From NCBI RefSeq assembly GCF_015694725.1, contig NZ_JADQDQ010000002.1:728034-792033 (forward strand): a DNA stretch of 64,000 nt, given 5' to 3'. The stretch is from Hymenobacter jeongseonensis. GTDB lineage: Bacteria > Bacteroidota > Bacteroidia > Cytophagales > Hymenobacteraceae. Below the pieces are notes generated by a model that saw only the letters and a program-made list of their open reading frames with translations, made no database searches and was not told the origin of the DNA. The position numbers and the translations under genes were made by a program. Position 1 is the first letter of the stretch; every line of letters starts with the position of its first letter. Of the stretch, positions 35,075 to 43,550 are shown piece after piece.

Positions 35075-35653
35075 ATGGAATCCTTAAGCAAACGCGCCAA
35101 AGTTCTGACCAAAAAGCCAATGACCCTGGCCGAGCGGGCTTACCTGCCGGCTATTTTCCAGGGCTTGTCGATTACGATGCAGCACTTTTTTCGGGCTGCG
35201 ACCAAGAAGCAAGTCACCATTCGCTACCCCGAAGAGACGCGCCCTTTCTCCCCCGTTTTCCGTGGCCTGCACGTGCTCAAGCGCGACGAAGCCGGCCGGG
35301 AGCGCTGCACCGCCTGCGGCCTCTGCGCCGTGGCCTGCCCCGCCGAAGCCATTACCATGGTGGCCGGCGAACGCAAAAAGGGCGAGGAAAACCTCTACCG
35401 CGAGGAAAAGTATGCCGTCAGTTACGAAATCAACATGTTGCGCTGCATCTTCTGTGGCCTGTGCGAAGAAGCCTGCCCGAAAGCCGCCGTGTACCTGCAA
35501 GCCGACAAAATGGCCCCACCGCGCTTCGAGCGCGACGAGTTCATCTACGGCAAAGACCGGCTGGTGGAGCCCGTTACGCCGGACAACCGCTCGAAGCGTG
35601 GCATCCAGCTCACCCCCGAGCAGGCCGATAAGCTGCGCTCGCAGTTGGCGTAA
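35075..35653 (+). CDS. nuoI: NADH-quinone oxidoreductase subunit I
   Basis: A 192-residue ferredoxin-like subunit holding clusters N6a and N6b. The two ligand sets are CTACGLCAVACP and CIFCGLCEEACP. The N-terminal amphipathic region contacts the membrane arm. Almost contiguous with nuoH. Confidence 0.96.
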   Translation: MESLSKRAKVLTKKPMTLAERAYLPAIFQGLSITMQHFFRAATKKQVTIRYPEETRPFSPVFRGLHVLKRDEAGRERCTACGLCAVACPAEAITMVAGERKKGEENLYREEKYAVSYEINMLRCIFCGLCEEACPKAAVYLQADKMAPPRFERDEFIYGKDRLVEPVTPDNRSKRGIQLTPEQADKLRSQLA

Positions 35654-35669
35654 CGGCTGTCACTAGGTC

Positions 35670-35762
35670 GTCATGCTGAGCGTAGCCGAAGCATCTCTAC
35701 CGGGTGACTAATTCAATCGATACAACGAAGCGGTAGAGATGCTTCGACAAGCTCAGCATGAC
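35670..35762. repeat. Interspersed palindromic repeat, copy E, between nuoI and nuoJ
   Basis: 93 bp with arms GTCATGCTGAGC and GCCGAAGCATCTCTAC, and the inverse at 35731-35762. The centre carries CTAATTCAATCGAT, the inverse complement of the core in copy D, so the element sits in the opposite orientation. Confidence 0.9.
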
Positions 35763-35792
35763 GTTCTTCTCTAACGTTCTTTATTAGTTCTA

Positions 35793-36302
35793 ATGTCTCC
35801 TCTCTTTCTCTTTCTCTCGTTCGTGGCCCTGTTGAGTGCGCTGGGTGTGGTACTGGCCAAAAATCCGGTTCACAGCGTCCTGTTTCTCATCCTCACGTTC
35901 TTCACGCTTTCGGGCCATTACTTGCTGCTGAATGCGCAGTTTCTGGCGGCCGTGAACATCATCGTGTATGCCGGAGCCATCATGGTACTGTTCCTATTCG
36001 TGATTATGTTCCTGAATTTGAACGAAGAAACTGAGCCACACAAGCCGGCCCTGGCCAAGTTTGCAGCCGCCATCGCCGGTGGCTCCCTGCTGCTGATACT
36101 GGTGGCCGCAATGCGCAACGTGAATCCCGTTGGCTACGACCCCACCAGCTTTGATTCGCAAATCGGCATGGTCGACCGCTTGGGCTTGGTGCTGTTTCAG
36201 CAGTATGCGCTACCATTTGAGTTGGCTTCTATTCTGCTGCTAGCGGCAATGGTTGGCTCCGTAATGCTGGGCAAGCGCGAAACGGGCGAGCGGAACTTCT
36301 AA
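35793..36302 (+). CDS. nuoJ: NADH-quinone oxidoreductase subunit J
   Basis: A 169-residue membrane subunit with five helices. The segment VNIIVYAGAIMVLFLFVIMFLN is the NuoJ hallmark and ILLLAAMVGSVMLGKRE the usual end. In most bacteria nuoK, L, M and N follow; here a very strong palindrome and then unrelated genes follow, so the operon ends at nuoJ in this window. Confidence 0.95.
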   Translation: MSPLFLFLSFVALLSALGVVLAKNPVHSVLFLILTFFTLSGHYLLLNAQFLAAVNIIVYAGAIMVLFLFVIMFLNLNEETEPHKPALAKFAAAIAGGSLLLILVAAMRNVNPVGYDPTSFDSQIGMVDRLGLVLFQQYALPFELASILLLAAMVGSVMLGKRETGERNF

Positions 36303-36312
36303 TTACTGCTAC

Positions 36313-36369
36313 TGCAGACCAAAACAAAGAGCCGCACCCAATGGGTGCGGCTCTTTGTTTTGGTCTGCA
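36313..36369 (+). terminator. Terminator formed by a 28-bp perfect palindrome
   Basis: A perfect 28-bp stem (36313-36340 with 36342-36369) around a single central A. It contains a GC-rich heart and a T-rich right side (CTCTTTGTTTT). It is unusually long and perfect for a terminator and works in either direction. Confidence 0.85.
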
Positions 36370-36437
36370 ATTCCTGAAGCGTGATGAAATCGGTAATTAT
36401 TGAATAAATAGTCTCGTCTCTACCGACGGCGACATAA

Positions 36438-36626
36438 TTAATTATAGGAAGCGGCGGTATTTGGCGTATTGATTTGGGCGATAACCGTGGCGCGCACGGG
36501 CACAGAACGGTAGGTTGGCACTCGCAGCTTAAGCATCGACGAAGCCGTCAGTTGCACTTGCATGAGGGAAACGGCAAGGGCGGTCCAGAACAGGAAAACG
36601 GCGGCGAAGATGTACAGCTTAGACAT
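36438..36626 (-). CDS. Small putative membrane protein
   Basis: A 62-residue frame from the ATG at 36626. It has one N-terminal membrane segment (LYIFAAVFLFWTALAVSLMQV) and a short polar tail. No family is recognised. A longer reading adds 22 residues upstream. Downstream on the other strand is the nuo terminator. Confidence 0.45.
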   Translation of the reverse strand: MSKLYIFAAVFLFWTALAVSLMQVQLTASSMLKLRVPTYRSVPVRATVIAQINTPNTAASYN

Positions 36627-36818
36627 ATATGCGAGTGTTGAAATGCTTAATTCATTCAAACCTACTCGGCACGGACACAGTCGGATTTTCAACTGCGGTC
36701 AAATGAGGCTACTGTTCGTTCAAGGGCACTGATTGCCCGGTAAACGGTTCGTTTCGCGGTACCAATATTCGATGTTGCAGACATTCGCCTGTCGCATGTC
36801 TGCAACTGCGTGAGCTAT

Positions 36819-37106
36819 ATGACAAGACCAATAAAATCAACCCTTTTTATCATGTTTTGGCTATCCATAGCCATTAATATTGTAACCCAATTAGTTTTTC
36901 ATCCTTCCATCCCAGGAGGAAATAATGCATTCTCGCTTGCAAGCGCACTCATTGGCCGAGCCGTTACCTACTTAATTCTTCCACTTATCGCGCTTGGTAT
37001 TATGCGCTTGATATCATATTCCACAAGACATCCCATTAGGCAGGAAACACCGATTTTATGGATTGTCTGGACCATTTTTTTTGTAATAAGCACCCTGAGC
37101 TATTAG
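36819..37106 (+). CDS. Small hypothetical membrane protein
   Basis: A 95-residue frame (a GTG three codons earlier is also possible) with about three hydrophobic segments: STLFIMFWLSIAINIVTQLV, TYLILPLIALGIMRLI and ILWIVWTIFFVISTL. Low GC compared with neighbours. No recognisable family. A hairpin terminator follows. Confidence 0.55.
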   Translation: MTRPIKSTLFIMFWLSIAINIVTQLVFHPSIPGGNNAFSLASALIGRAVTYLILPLIALGIMRLISYSTRHPIRQETPILWIVWTIFFVISTLSY

Positions 37107-37144
37107 CAATCTAAGCTATCCGTCATGAATTAGAGGAAATAAAA

Positions 37145-37174
37145 AAGCGGCGACTGAAATATCAGTCGCCGCTT
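37145..37174. terminator. Bidirectional terminator
   Basis: A 13-bp perfect stem (37145-37157 with 37162-37174) with loop AATA, preceded by A's and followed by TCTGTTT. It separates two convergent orphan genes. Confidence 0.8.
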
Positions 37175-37189
37175 CTGTTTCTATACTTT

Positions 37190-37651
37190 TCACGTCTGGC
37201 CTGAGGCGCATTTTTTCAAATACACGCGAAGCGAACGAATATCGACATCCAACTCGTCAATCCAGATTTGTTCAATATCAATGTACGGATTGAATCGATT
37301 AACAATTGCCAGATGCTCTGTCACACCACCCCGAAATCCGATGCTTTGCTTCATTACCGCCATCACCCGTGTCCAAGGTAAATGGCCTGTTTTCACAGTC
37401 CAAATTCCCTGATAGCCGATTTTAAGTTGTGGGCTTTGGTCAAGGAGCATTTTTACAGCCCGCCAAAGCATAAAAAAACCGGCCGCCGAAATAAACAGAA
37501 AGACCCATGCCTGCCACCAGAAGGCTAAAACCAAGCTCCCAAATGACAGCGGTAATCCGAACACGAAATTGAATAGAATCGCACTTTGCGAATAGCCAAT
37601 TTCGTATTCATAAGCAATCTGCTTTTTACTAAAACGAGGCTTTTTCTTCAT
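37190..37651 (-). CDS. Hypothetical two-helix membrane protein
   Basis: A 153-residue protein with a basic N-terminus (MKKKPRFSKKQ), two adjacent helices around residues 25-65 (FNFVFGLPLSFGSLVLAF, VFLFISAAGFFML) and a C-terminal domain of about 85 residues with beta-like pattern. The layout resembles bacterial PH-like membrane proteins, but this is only a shape match. It starts three bases after the aspS stop, so it probably rides on the aspS transcript. GC is clearly lower than in aspS. Confidence 0.65.
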   Translation of the reverse strand: MKKKPRFSKKQIAYEYEIGYSQSAILFNFVFGLPLSFGSLVLAFWWQAWVFLFISAAGFFMLWRAVKMLLDQSPQLKIGYQGIWTVKTGHLPWTRVMAVMKQSIGFRGGVTEHLAIVNRFNPYIDIEQIWIDELDVDIRSLRVYLKKCASGQT

Positions 37652-37654
37652 TGG

Positions 37655-39418
37655 CTACTTTGCCACTACCGCCGTGGCGATGCTCAGTTCCTTGAGCTGC
37701 GCACCGGAAATCGGCGAGGGCGAATCAATCATTACATCGCGGCCCGAGTTGTTTTTGGGGAAGGCGATGAAGTCACGGATGGAATCAGCGCCGCCGAAGA
37801 GGCTGCAGAGGCGGTCGAAACCAAAGGCGATGCCGCCGTGGGGGGGCGCGCCGTACTCGAACGCGTCGAGCAGAAAGCCGAACTGGGCCTGGGCTTCTTC
37901 TGGGGTGAAGCCGAGCAGGCCGAACATGCGGGCCTGCACGGCGCGGTCGTGAATGCGGATGGAGCCGCCGCCCACTTCCACACCGTTTATCACGAGGTCG
38001 TAGGCGTTGGCGCGCACCTGGCCGATGGTATCGGGCGAGTTGAGCAGGGCCAGGTCTTCGGGCTTGGGCGAGGTGAAGGGGTGGTGCATGGCGAAGTAGC
38101 GGTTTTCCTCTTCGCTGTATTCGAGCAGGGGAAAATCGACCACCCAGAGGGGCGAGAAGTCTTCTTTATTGCGCAGGCCGAGGCGCTGGCCCATTTCGAG
38201 GCGCAACTCGCTCAGGGCTTTGCGGGCCTTGTTGGGCTCGCCGGCGATGATGAGCAGCAGGTCGCCGTCGTTGGCGTGGAAAGCGGCTTTCCAGCGCTGC
38301 AATTCTTCCTGCGAATAGAACTTATCTACCGACGACTTCACCACGCCGCCGGCTTCGACGCGAGCATAAATGAGGCCGGTAGCACCGATTTGGGGGCGCT
38401 TCACAAAATCGGTCAACTCGTCGAGCTGCTTGCGGGTGAAGTGAGCGCAGGTGGAAGCGTTGATGCCCACCACCAGGCCGGCGTTGTCAAACACGGGGAA
38501 ACCCTGGCCTTTTACCACGTCGTTCAGCTCCACGAATTCCATGGCGAATCGCGTGTCCGGCTTGTCGTTGCCGAAGCGGCGCATGGCGTCGGCGTAGGTC
38601 ATGCGGGGCACGGTGGGAAAATCCAGGCCTTTAATTTCCTTGAAGAGGTAGCGGGTAAGGCCTTCGAAGGTGTTCAGGATGTCTTCCTGGGTCACGAAGG
38701 CCATTTCGCAGTCAATCTGCGTGAATTCGGGCTGGCGGTCGGCGCGCAGGTCCTCGTCGCGGAAGCACTTCACAATCTGAAAATAGCGGTCGAAACCCGA
38801 CACCATGAGCAGCTGCTTGAACGTTTGGGGCGACTGCGGCAGAGCGTAAAACTCACCGGGGTTCATGCGCGAGGGCACCACGAAGTCGCGCGCGCCTTCG
38901 GGCGTGGACTTGATGAGCACCGGCGTTTCGACTTCGATGAACTCCTGGCCATCCAAGTAGCGGCGCACGGCCTGGGCCATTTTGTGGCGCAGCATGAGGT
39001 TGTTGCGCACGGGGGTGCGGCGCAGGTCGAGGTAGCGGTACTTCATCCGCAGGTCGTCACCGCCGTCAGTTTCGTCTTCGATGAGGAAGGGCGGTAGCTT
39101 GGCGGGGTTGAGGATTTCCAGCGTCTCGGGCCGGATTTCGATGGCCCCGGTGGGGATTTTATCGTTTTTGGAGTAACGCTCGGCTACGGTGCCGGTCACG
39201 CTGAGCACGAATTCGCGGCCGAGATGGCGGGCGGTTTCGCGCACGTTTTCGGCTTCCACGCCTTCTTCCAGGGCAATTTGGGTGAGGCCGTACCGGTCGC
39301 GCAGGTCAATCCAAAGAATGGCGCCTTTGTCGCGGGTGCGCTGCACCCAGCCGCAAAGCGTGACGGTTTGACCAATGTGTTCGGGGCGGAGTTCGCCGCA
39401 GGTGTGGGTACGGAGCAT
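37655..39418 (-). CDS. aspS: Aspartate-tRNA ligase
   Basis: Charges tRNA-Asp with aspartate. The 587-residue product is the bacterial type with an N-terminal OB-fold anticodon domain, class II catalytic core and inserted GAD domain. Class II motif 2 is [19 protein letters not shown] and motif 3 [14 protein letters not shown]; the core also shows [18 protein letters not shown]. Start [19 protein letters not shown] is standard. A matching Bacteroidota promoter lies just upstream. Confidence 0.96.
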   Translation of the reverse strand: MLRTHTCGELRPEHIGQTVTLCGWVQRTRDKGAILWIDLRDRYGLTQIALEEGVEAENVRETARHLGREFVLSVTGTVAERYSKNDKIPTGAIEIRPETLEILNPAKLPPFLIEDETDGGDDLRMKYRYLDLRRTPVRNNLMLRHKMAQAVRRYLDGQEFIEVETPVLIKSTPEGARDFVVPSRMNPGEFYALPQSPQTFKQLLMVSGFDRYFQIVKCFRDEDLRADRQPEFTQIDCEMAFVTQEDILNTFEGLTRYLFKEIKGLDFPTVPRMTYADAMRRFGNDKPDTRFAMEFVELNDVVKGQGFPVFDNAGLVVGINASTCAHFTRKQLDELTDFVKRPQIGATGLIYARVEAGGVVKSSVDKFYSQEELQRWKAAFHANDGDLLLIIAGEPNKARKALSELRLEMGQRLGLRNKEDFSPLWVVDFPLLEYSEEENRYFAMHHPFTSPKPEDLALLNSPDTIGQVRANAYDLVINGVEVGGGSIRIHDRAVQARMFGLLGFTPEEAQAQFGFLLDAFEYGAPPHGGIAFGFDRLCSLFGGADSIRDFIAFPKNNSGRDVMIDSPSPISGAQLKELSIATAVVAK

Positions 39419-39435
39419 GGCAATGGGGTTTTGGG

Positions 39436-39465
39436 CAAAGTTAGCCCCTCATTCCAAGAAGGCAA
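39436..39465 (-). promoter_or_regulatory. Bacteroidota promoter for aspS
   Basis: Read on the minus strand: TTG (39465-39463), a 19-base spacer, then TAACTTTG (39443-39436). The -7 element ends 17 bases before the aspS ATG, so the leader is very short. Confidence 0.75.
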
Positions 39466-39570
39466 TTCACCAATTAAACCCGCAACGGAGCGAACCAGCA
39501 TTTTTGGTACGGGATATGCAAAGGCGGGTGGCAAGTGCGTTCATTTGTTTTCTCAAGCCTTTCCCAGTTC

Positions 39571-40014
39571 ATGAAATTCCTCCCCTCCTTCGCACTCGCA
39601 GCCGCGCTGCTGTTTGCCGGCGCTGCCCAGGCGCAAACCAAAATCAAAACCAAAAGCAAGGCCGACGAGTCCGGCACCGTCGTCAAATCCAAAGGCTCGG
39701 CTGATGCCGTCACGCTCGATGGCCCCATCAAGCGCATCGAAACGCTGTCGGGCATCGACGTGTACCCTAAGCCGCAGTCAACCAGCATTTTGCTGAGCTT
39801 CACCCAGCAGTTTACCAAGCCCGGTACGCTGGTGATGACTGATTATAAGAACAAGGTCATTTACCAAACCGACCTCGACCCCGTTACCAACACCGGCGCC
39901 CCGGTGGACCTGGGTCGGATTCCGGCCGGCACTTATCTGGTAGAAGCTAAAACCGGCAATTACGTGTACTGGAAAAAAGTGCGGATTAAATACCCCACCG
40001 TGCGGCGGCGCTAG
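39571..40014 (+). CDS. Hypothetical secreted protein
   Basis: A 147-residue exported protein with a signal peptide (MKFLPSFALAAALLFAGAAQ, cleavage near AQA-QTK). A basic, Lys-rich stretch follows. The C-terminal 80 residues have a beta-sandwich pattern ending GTYLVEAKTGNYVYWKKVRI, which resembles T9SS-type C-terminal beta domains, but the usual NPxxG-like motif is missing and an Arg-rich tail follows. The ATG at 39571 is chosen since it opens the signal peptide. Function unknown. Confidence 0.7.
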   Translation: MKFLPSFALAAALLFAGAAQAQTKIKTKSKADESGTVVKSKGSADAVTLDGPIKRIETLSGIDVYPKPQSTSILLSFTQQFTKPGTLVMTDYKNKVIYQTDLDPVTNTGAPVDLGRIPAGTYLVEAKTGNYVYWKKVRIKYPTVRRR

Positions 40015-40035
40015 TTTTCCCGCTCTTCGCATGGC

Positions 40036-40064
40036 AGTGCCACGACTACAAAAGTCGTGGCACT
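40036..40064 (+). terminator. Hairpin terminator
   Basis: A 12-bp perfect stem (40036-40047 with 40053-40064) followed by ACTTTTAT. It separates the two small secreted protein genes. Confidence 0.75.
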
Positions 40065-40094
40065 ACTTTTATCCCCGCATCGTTTCTGCTTGCT

Positions 40095-40649
40095 ATGAAG
40101 ATTCCCTCGGTTCTGTTTATGTTTCTGTTGCTTGGCCTCACGGCTTTTGCACCCCCGGTTAAGCTCACCACTACCAAGCTGGCCACGGGCCTGAGCGTGG
40201 GTGTGCCAGCCACGTTCGCCCCGTTGCCCGACGATGGCATTGCCACGAAGTACCCCTCGCCGCGCAAGCCGTTGGCGGTATTTTCCAACCCCAGCGGCCG
40301 CGTCGATTTCAGCGTGGCTGTGCGCCCCACCACTTTCGAAAGCATGGATTACGGCGTGCTGCTGAAGATTTACAAATCCAGCATCCAGCGCCTCTATTCC
40401 AAGGTTGAGTTTCTGAAAGAAGACATCCGGACCGTGAAAGGGCGCGATTTCATCTATTTCGAATTCGTATCGACTGTTACAGACGGGCAGCGCACCAACC
40501 AATTGGCGCCGATAAAACGCTACCAAGCCGTGCAATACGCCATTCAGGGCCAGCAATTGTACGTTTTCACTTTTGTGGCCCCAGCCAACGAGCAAGCCCA
40601 GTGGCAGCCCACGGCCCAGGCCGTGATGAATGCCATTGCGCTGAAATAA
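40095..40649 (+). CDS. Hypothetical secreted protein
   Basis: A 184-residue exported protein with a signal peptide (MKIPSVLFMFLLLGLTAFA). The mature part alternates beta strands and a helix, with ATKYPSPRKPLAVFSNPSGRVDFSVAV and a C-terminal strand-helix YVFTFVAPANEQAQWQP. The shape recalls PsbP/DUF-type periplasmic folds used to score membrane or lipid stress, but no family is claimed. No lipobox. Confidence 0.7.
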   Translation: MKIPSVLFMFLLLGLTAFAPPVKLTTTKLATGLSVGVPATFAPLPDDGIATKYPSPRKPLAVFSNPSGRVDFSVAVRPTTFESMDYGVLLKIYKSSIQRLYSKVEFLKEDIRTVKGRDFIYFEFVSTVTDGQRTNQLAPIKRYQAVQYAIQGQQLYVFTFVAPANEQAQWQPTAQAVMNAIALK

Positions 40650-40671
40650 GGTTGCTGATTATTCCCTATTG

Positions 40672-40706
40672 AGCCCCGACCTCTATGCAGGAGTCGGGGC
40701 TTTTTA
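40672..40706 (+). terminator. Hairpin terminator
   Basis: A 9-bp perfect stem (40672-40680 with 40693-40701), 12-base loop, then a T-run. It ends the secreted protein gene upstream of tadA. Confidence 0.75.
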
Positions 40707-40789
40707 TTCGCCTTAATTTTGGCATTCCCAAGGCATTCGGGCAGCTTTTTGGTTGTTTCGCCTGGCTCACCCCAACTGCTCTACTCGGT

Positions 40790-41221
40790 ATGAACGACGC
40801 CTATTTTATGCTGCAAGCCCTCGCTGAGGCCGAAAAAGCCTTGGAAGCCGACGAAATTCCTATCGGCGCGGTGGTGGTGTTTGAGAAACAGATAATCGGC
40901 CGGGGCTACAACCAAACCGAGCAACTGCGCGACGTGACAGCCCACGCCGAAATGCTGGCCCTGACGGCAGCAGCCAATCATTTGGGCAATAAATACCTCG
41001 CCGACTGCACGCTCTACGTCACCATTGAGCCGTGCGTGATGTGCGCCGGCGCCAGCTATTGGGCGCAGCTCAAGGCCGTGGTATTTGGCGCCGACGAGCC
41101 CAAAGTAGGCTTTCGGCGCCATGGGCAATTGCTACACCCGCGCACGCAGTTGCGGGGCGGCGTGCAGGCAGCCGAATGCGCCGCCCTGATGCAAGAATTC
41201 TTTAGTTTGAAGCGGAAATAA
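40790..41221 (+). CDS. tadA: tRNA-specific adenosine deaminase
   Basis: Converts adenosine 34 to inosine in the anticodon of tRNA-Arg. The 143-residue product has the cytidine-deaminase-fold zinc motifs HAEMLAL and EPCVMCAG. The ATG at 40790 is used because the frame upstream overlaps the previous terminator and lacks conservation. Two internal Met codons nearby exist, but MNDAYFMLQALAEAEKAL is the usual start region. Confidence 0.92.
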   Translation: MNDAYFMLQALAEAEKALEADEIPIGAVVVFEKQIIGRGYNQTEQLRDVTAHAEMLALTAAANHLGNKYLADCTLYVTIEPCVMCAGASYWAQLKAVVFGADEPKVGFRRHGQLLHPRTQLRGGVQAAECAALMQEFFSLKRK

Positions 41222-41224
41222 ATA

Positions 41225-41232
41225 TACTTTTG
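41225..41232 (+). promoter_or_regulatory. Bacteroidota -7 element (TACTTTTG) for sodA
   Basis: An exact TAnnTTTG match 100 bases before the sodA ATG, just after the tadA stop. The nearest TTTG upstream (41206) gives only a 15-base spacer, so the -33 box is uncertain. Confidence 0.5.
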
Positions 41233-41331
41233 AACTTGAGTGGGCGGCGGTCGTAACTAGGTAGCTAGTTGGGCTGTTTTAGTTCCTGCTTCATTTCTTA
41301 CACTCTTGACCACCCAAAACATCTGTCAATT

Positions 41332-41946
41332 ATGGCTTTCGAACTCCCCAAACTCCCGTACGCCTACGATGCCCTGGAACCTACGTTTGATGCGCAAACG
41401 ATGGAAATCCACCACAGCAAGCACCACCAGGCCTACGTTACCAACCTAAACGCCGCCATTGCCGGCACCGAGATGGAAAACCAATCCATCGAAGAAATCT
41501 TGCACAACATCGCCAAAGCACCCGCTCCGGTGCGCAACAACGGCGGCGGCCACTTCAACCACTCCCTGTTCTGGACCATCCTGTCGCCCAACGGCGGCGG
41601 CCAGCCCACCGGCGCCATCGGCGAAGCCATCAACTCCGCGTTTGGCAGCTACGATAAATTCAAAGAGGAATTCACCAAAGCCGCCACCACGCGTTTCGGC
41701 TCGGGCTGGGCGTGGCTGTGCAAGCAGGCCGACGGCTCGGTGCAAATCTGCTCGACGCCCAACCAGGACAACCCGCTGATGCCCGACTCGGGCTGCAAGG
41801 GCCTGCCCGTCCTCGGCCTCGACGTATGGGAGCACGCCTACTACCTCAAGTACCAGAACCGCCGCCCCGACTACATCGCCGCGTTCTACAACCTGATTAA
41901 CTGGGACGAAGTGAATAAGCGTTTCGCCGAAGCCACGCCTATGTAA
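41332..41946 (+). CDS. sodA: Superoxide dismutase (Mn/Fe family)
   Basis: Dismutates superoxide to peroxide and oxygen. The 204-residue product has the metal ligands His27, His77 (in NHSLFW), Asp164 and His168 (in [12 protein letters not shown]). The STPNQDNPL context, with Gln, favours Mn over Fe. No signal peptide, so cytoplasmic. A strong terminator follows. Confidence 0.95.
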   Translation: MAFELPKLPYAYDALEPTFDAQTMEIHHSKHHQAYVTNLNAAIAGTEMENQSIEEILHNIAKAPAPVRNNGGGHFNHSLFWTILSPNGGGQPTGAIGEAINSAFGSYDKFKEEFTKAATTRFGSGWAWLCKQADGSVQICSTPNQDNPLMPDSGCKGLPVLGLDVWEHAYYLKYQNRRPDYIAAFYNLINWDEVNKRFAEATPM

Positions 41947-41988
41947 TGCCTGATTGCGCGAAATAAATTCTGCGTAAGTAATTGCTTC

Positions 41989-42024
41989 AAAAAAGCCCGT
42001 TCAATTACATGAACGGGCTTTTTT
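41989..42024 (+). terminator. Rho-independent terminator after sodA
   Basis: A 15-bp stem (41989-42003 with 42010-42024) with six-base loop ATTACA; the six T's at its right end form the tail. Confidence 0.92.
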
Positions 42025-42162
42025 GTGTTTCTCAACCTATTTCTGATAAATACATCCACCCATTAAAGCATCTGTTAAAACAATTCGTGTACGTACCTGC
42101 TTTATAGCCGCGTTTCATCCAACCTCAGCCGCGCCCCACGCACCGCGGCCCATCTCTTAGAT

Positions 42163-43293
42163 ATGTCGAACAAAGCATTTGAACCCGCCAAACTTGGCGC
42201 CCTGACCCTGACCAACCACATTGTGATGGCCCCCATGACGCGGAGCCGCGCCTTGGGCAACGTGCCCAACGAGCTGATGGCCGAGTACTACCGCCAGCGC
42301 GCCACGGCCGGCCTCATCATCACGGAAGGCACTTCTCCGGCGGCCAATGGCCTCGGCTACGCCCGCATTCCCGGCCTTTTCAACCAGGAGCAAGCCACCA
42401 ACTGGCAGCGCGTGACGGAAACCGTGCACCACCACGGCGGCCACATTTTTGTGCAGCTAATGCACGCCGGCCGCATTTTCCACGGCCACAATCTGCCCGA
42501 GGGTGCCGAAGGTGTGGCCCCGTCGGCCATTGCCGCCGCCGGCGACATGTGGACCGACCAGGAGCAAATGCAGCCCAACGCCACCCCGCGCGCCATCCGC
42601 ACCGAGGAGCTGGCCCAGGTGCGCGACGAATTTGTGCACAGCGCCAAACTGGCCATCGAAGCCGGTTTTGATGGCGTGGAGCTGCACGGCGCCAACGGCT
42701 ACCTGCTCGAGCAATTTCTAAATCCCAACAGCAACCAGCGCACCGACGAATACGGTGGCAGCGTGAAAAACCGTGCCCGCTTCGTGCTGGAAGTAACCCG
42801 CGCTGTGGTAGAAGCCATTGGTGCCGAGCGCACCGGCATCCGCCTTTCGCCCTGGGGCATGGCCAGCGACATGGCGCACTACCCCGAAATCGACGAGACC
42901 TACGCCTACCTGGCCGAGGAATTGCAGAAAATCGGCGTGGTTTACCTGCACTTGGTCGACCACGAGAGCATGGGCGCGCCGGCCGTACCCGCCCAGACGG
43001 TGGACACCATTCGCCAGAAATTCACCAACACGCTCATTCTCAGCGGCGGCTACAACACTACCGAGGCCGTGAACCAAGCCCTTGAAGGTCACGCCGACCT
43101 CGTGGCCATTGGCCGCCCCTTCATTAGCAACCCTGACTTGGTAGAGCGGCTCAAGACCGGCGCGCCGCTGGCCGAAGCCGACCAGGCCACGTTCTACGCG
43201 CCCGGCCCCAACGGTTTCGCCGATGGCTACACCGACTACCCGACTGTCGACGGCCAGCCGGCCGGCACGTTCTCGCCCAGCTACGAGGCGTAA
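42163..43293 (+). CDS. Old Yellow Enzyme-type alkene reductase
   Basis: A 376-residue FMN enzyme of the NADH:flavin oxidoreductase family that reduces activated C=C bonds and nitro groups. Motifs: IVMAPMTRSRA near residue 22, VQLMHAGRIFHGHN, VELHGANGYLLEQFLNP and the phosphate site near ILSGGYN and VAIGRPFISNPDLV. It is of the NemA/OPR class. About 215 bases separate it from sodA; a terminator follows. Confidence 0.92.
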   Translation: MSNKAFEPAKLGALTLTNHIVMAPMTRSRALGNVPNELMAEYYRQRATAGLIITEGTSPAANGLGYARIPGLFNQEQATNWQRVTETVHHHGGHIFVQLMHAGRIFHGHNLPEGAEGVAPSAIAAAGDMWTDQEQMQPNATPRAIRTEELAQVRDEFVHSAKLAIEAGFDGVELHGANGYLLEQFLNPNSNQRTDEYGGSVKNRARFVLEVTRAVVEAIGAERTGIRLSPWGMASDMAHYPEIDETYAYLAEELQKIGVVYLHLVDHESMGAPAVPAQTVDTIRQKFTNTLILSGGYNTTEAVNQALEGHADLVAIGRPFISNPDLVERLKTGAPLAEADQATFYAPGPNGFADGYTDYPTVDGQPAGTFSPSYEA

Positions 43294-43318
43294 GCAACGG
43301 CGCATTATCATTATAAAG

Positions 43319-43349
43319 AAGCCCCGGCCGTTACTGGCCGGGGCTTTTT
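43319..43349 (+). terminator. Rho-independent terminator
   Basis: An 11-bp stem (43319-43329 with 43336-43346), six-base loop, then T's. Confidence 0.9.
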
Positions 43350-43480
43350 AGTGCCTCAAAATGCCTTAAGCACATGAGCGCAACTCCGTATTCCACTCAG
43401 CTGCGGCCCCTACGAATAACTGTATTGTAAACGGCGTACCTGAATCCGGGTAAAACAGCCCTAAAGTTGGCCGCGCTTGC

Positions 43481-43513
43481 TTGCCACATCTGGCGGGAAG
43501 GCGTGTATCTTTA
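43481..43513 (+). promoter_or_regulatory. Bacteroidota promoter for the nucleoside permease
   Basis: TTGC at 43481, a 22-base spacer and TATCTTTA (43506-43513). The last base of the -7 box deviates from the consensus G. The ATG follows 37 bases on. Confidence 0.5.
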
Positions 43514-43550
43514 TCGGCTAAATCCCACTGTCCTTTTATTCCGACTCCGC

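Noticed and set aside
21794..35762. Possible CRISPR array from the repeats
   Set aside because: The copies are kilobases apart, palindromic and single, with no regular spacers and no cas genes.
37586..39097. A 503-residue open frame antisense to aspS
   Set aside because: It is a shadow of aspS, whose class II motifs are clear.
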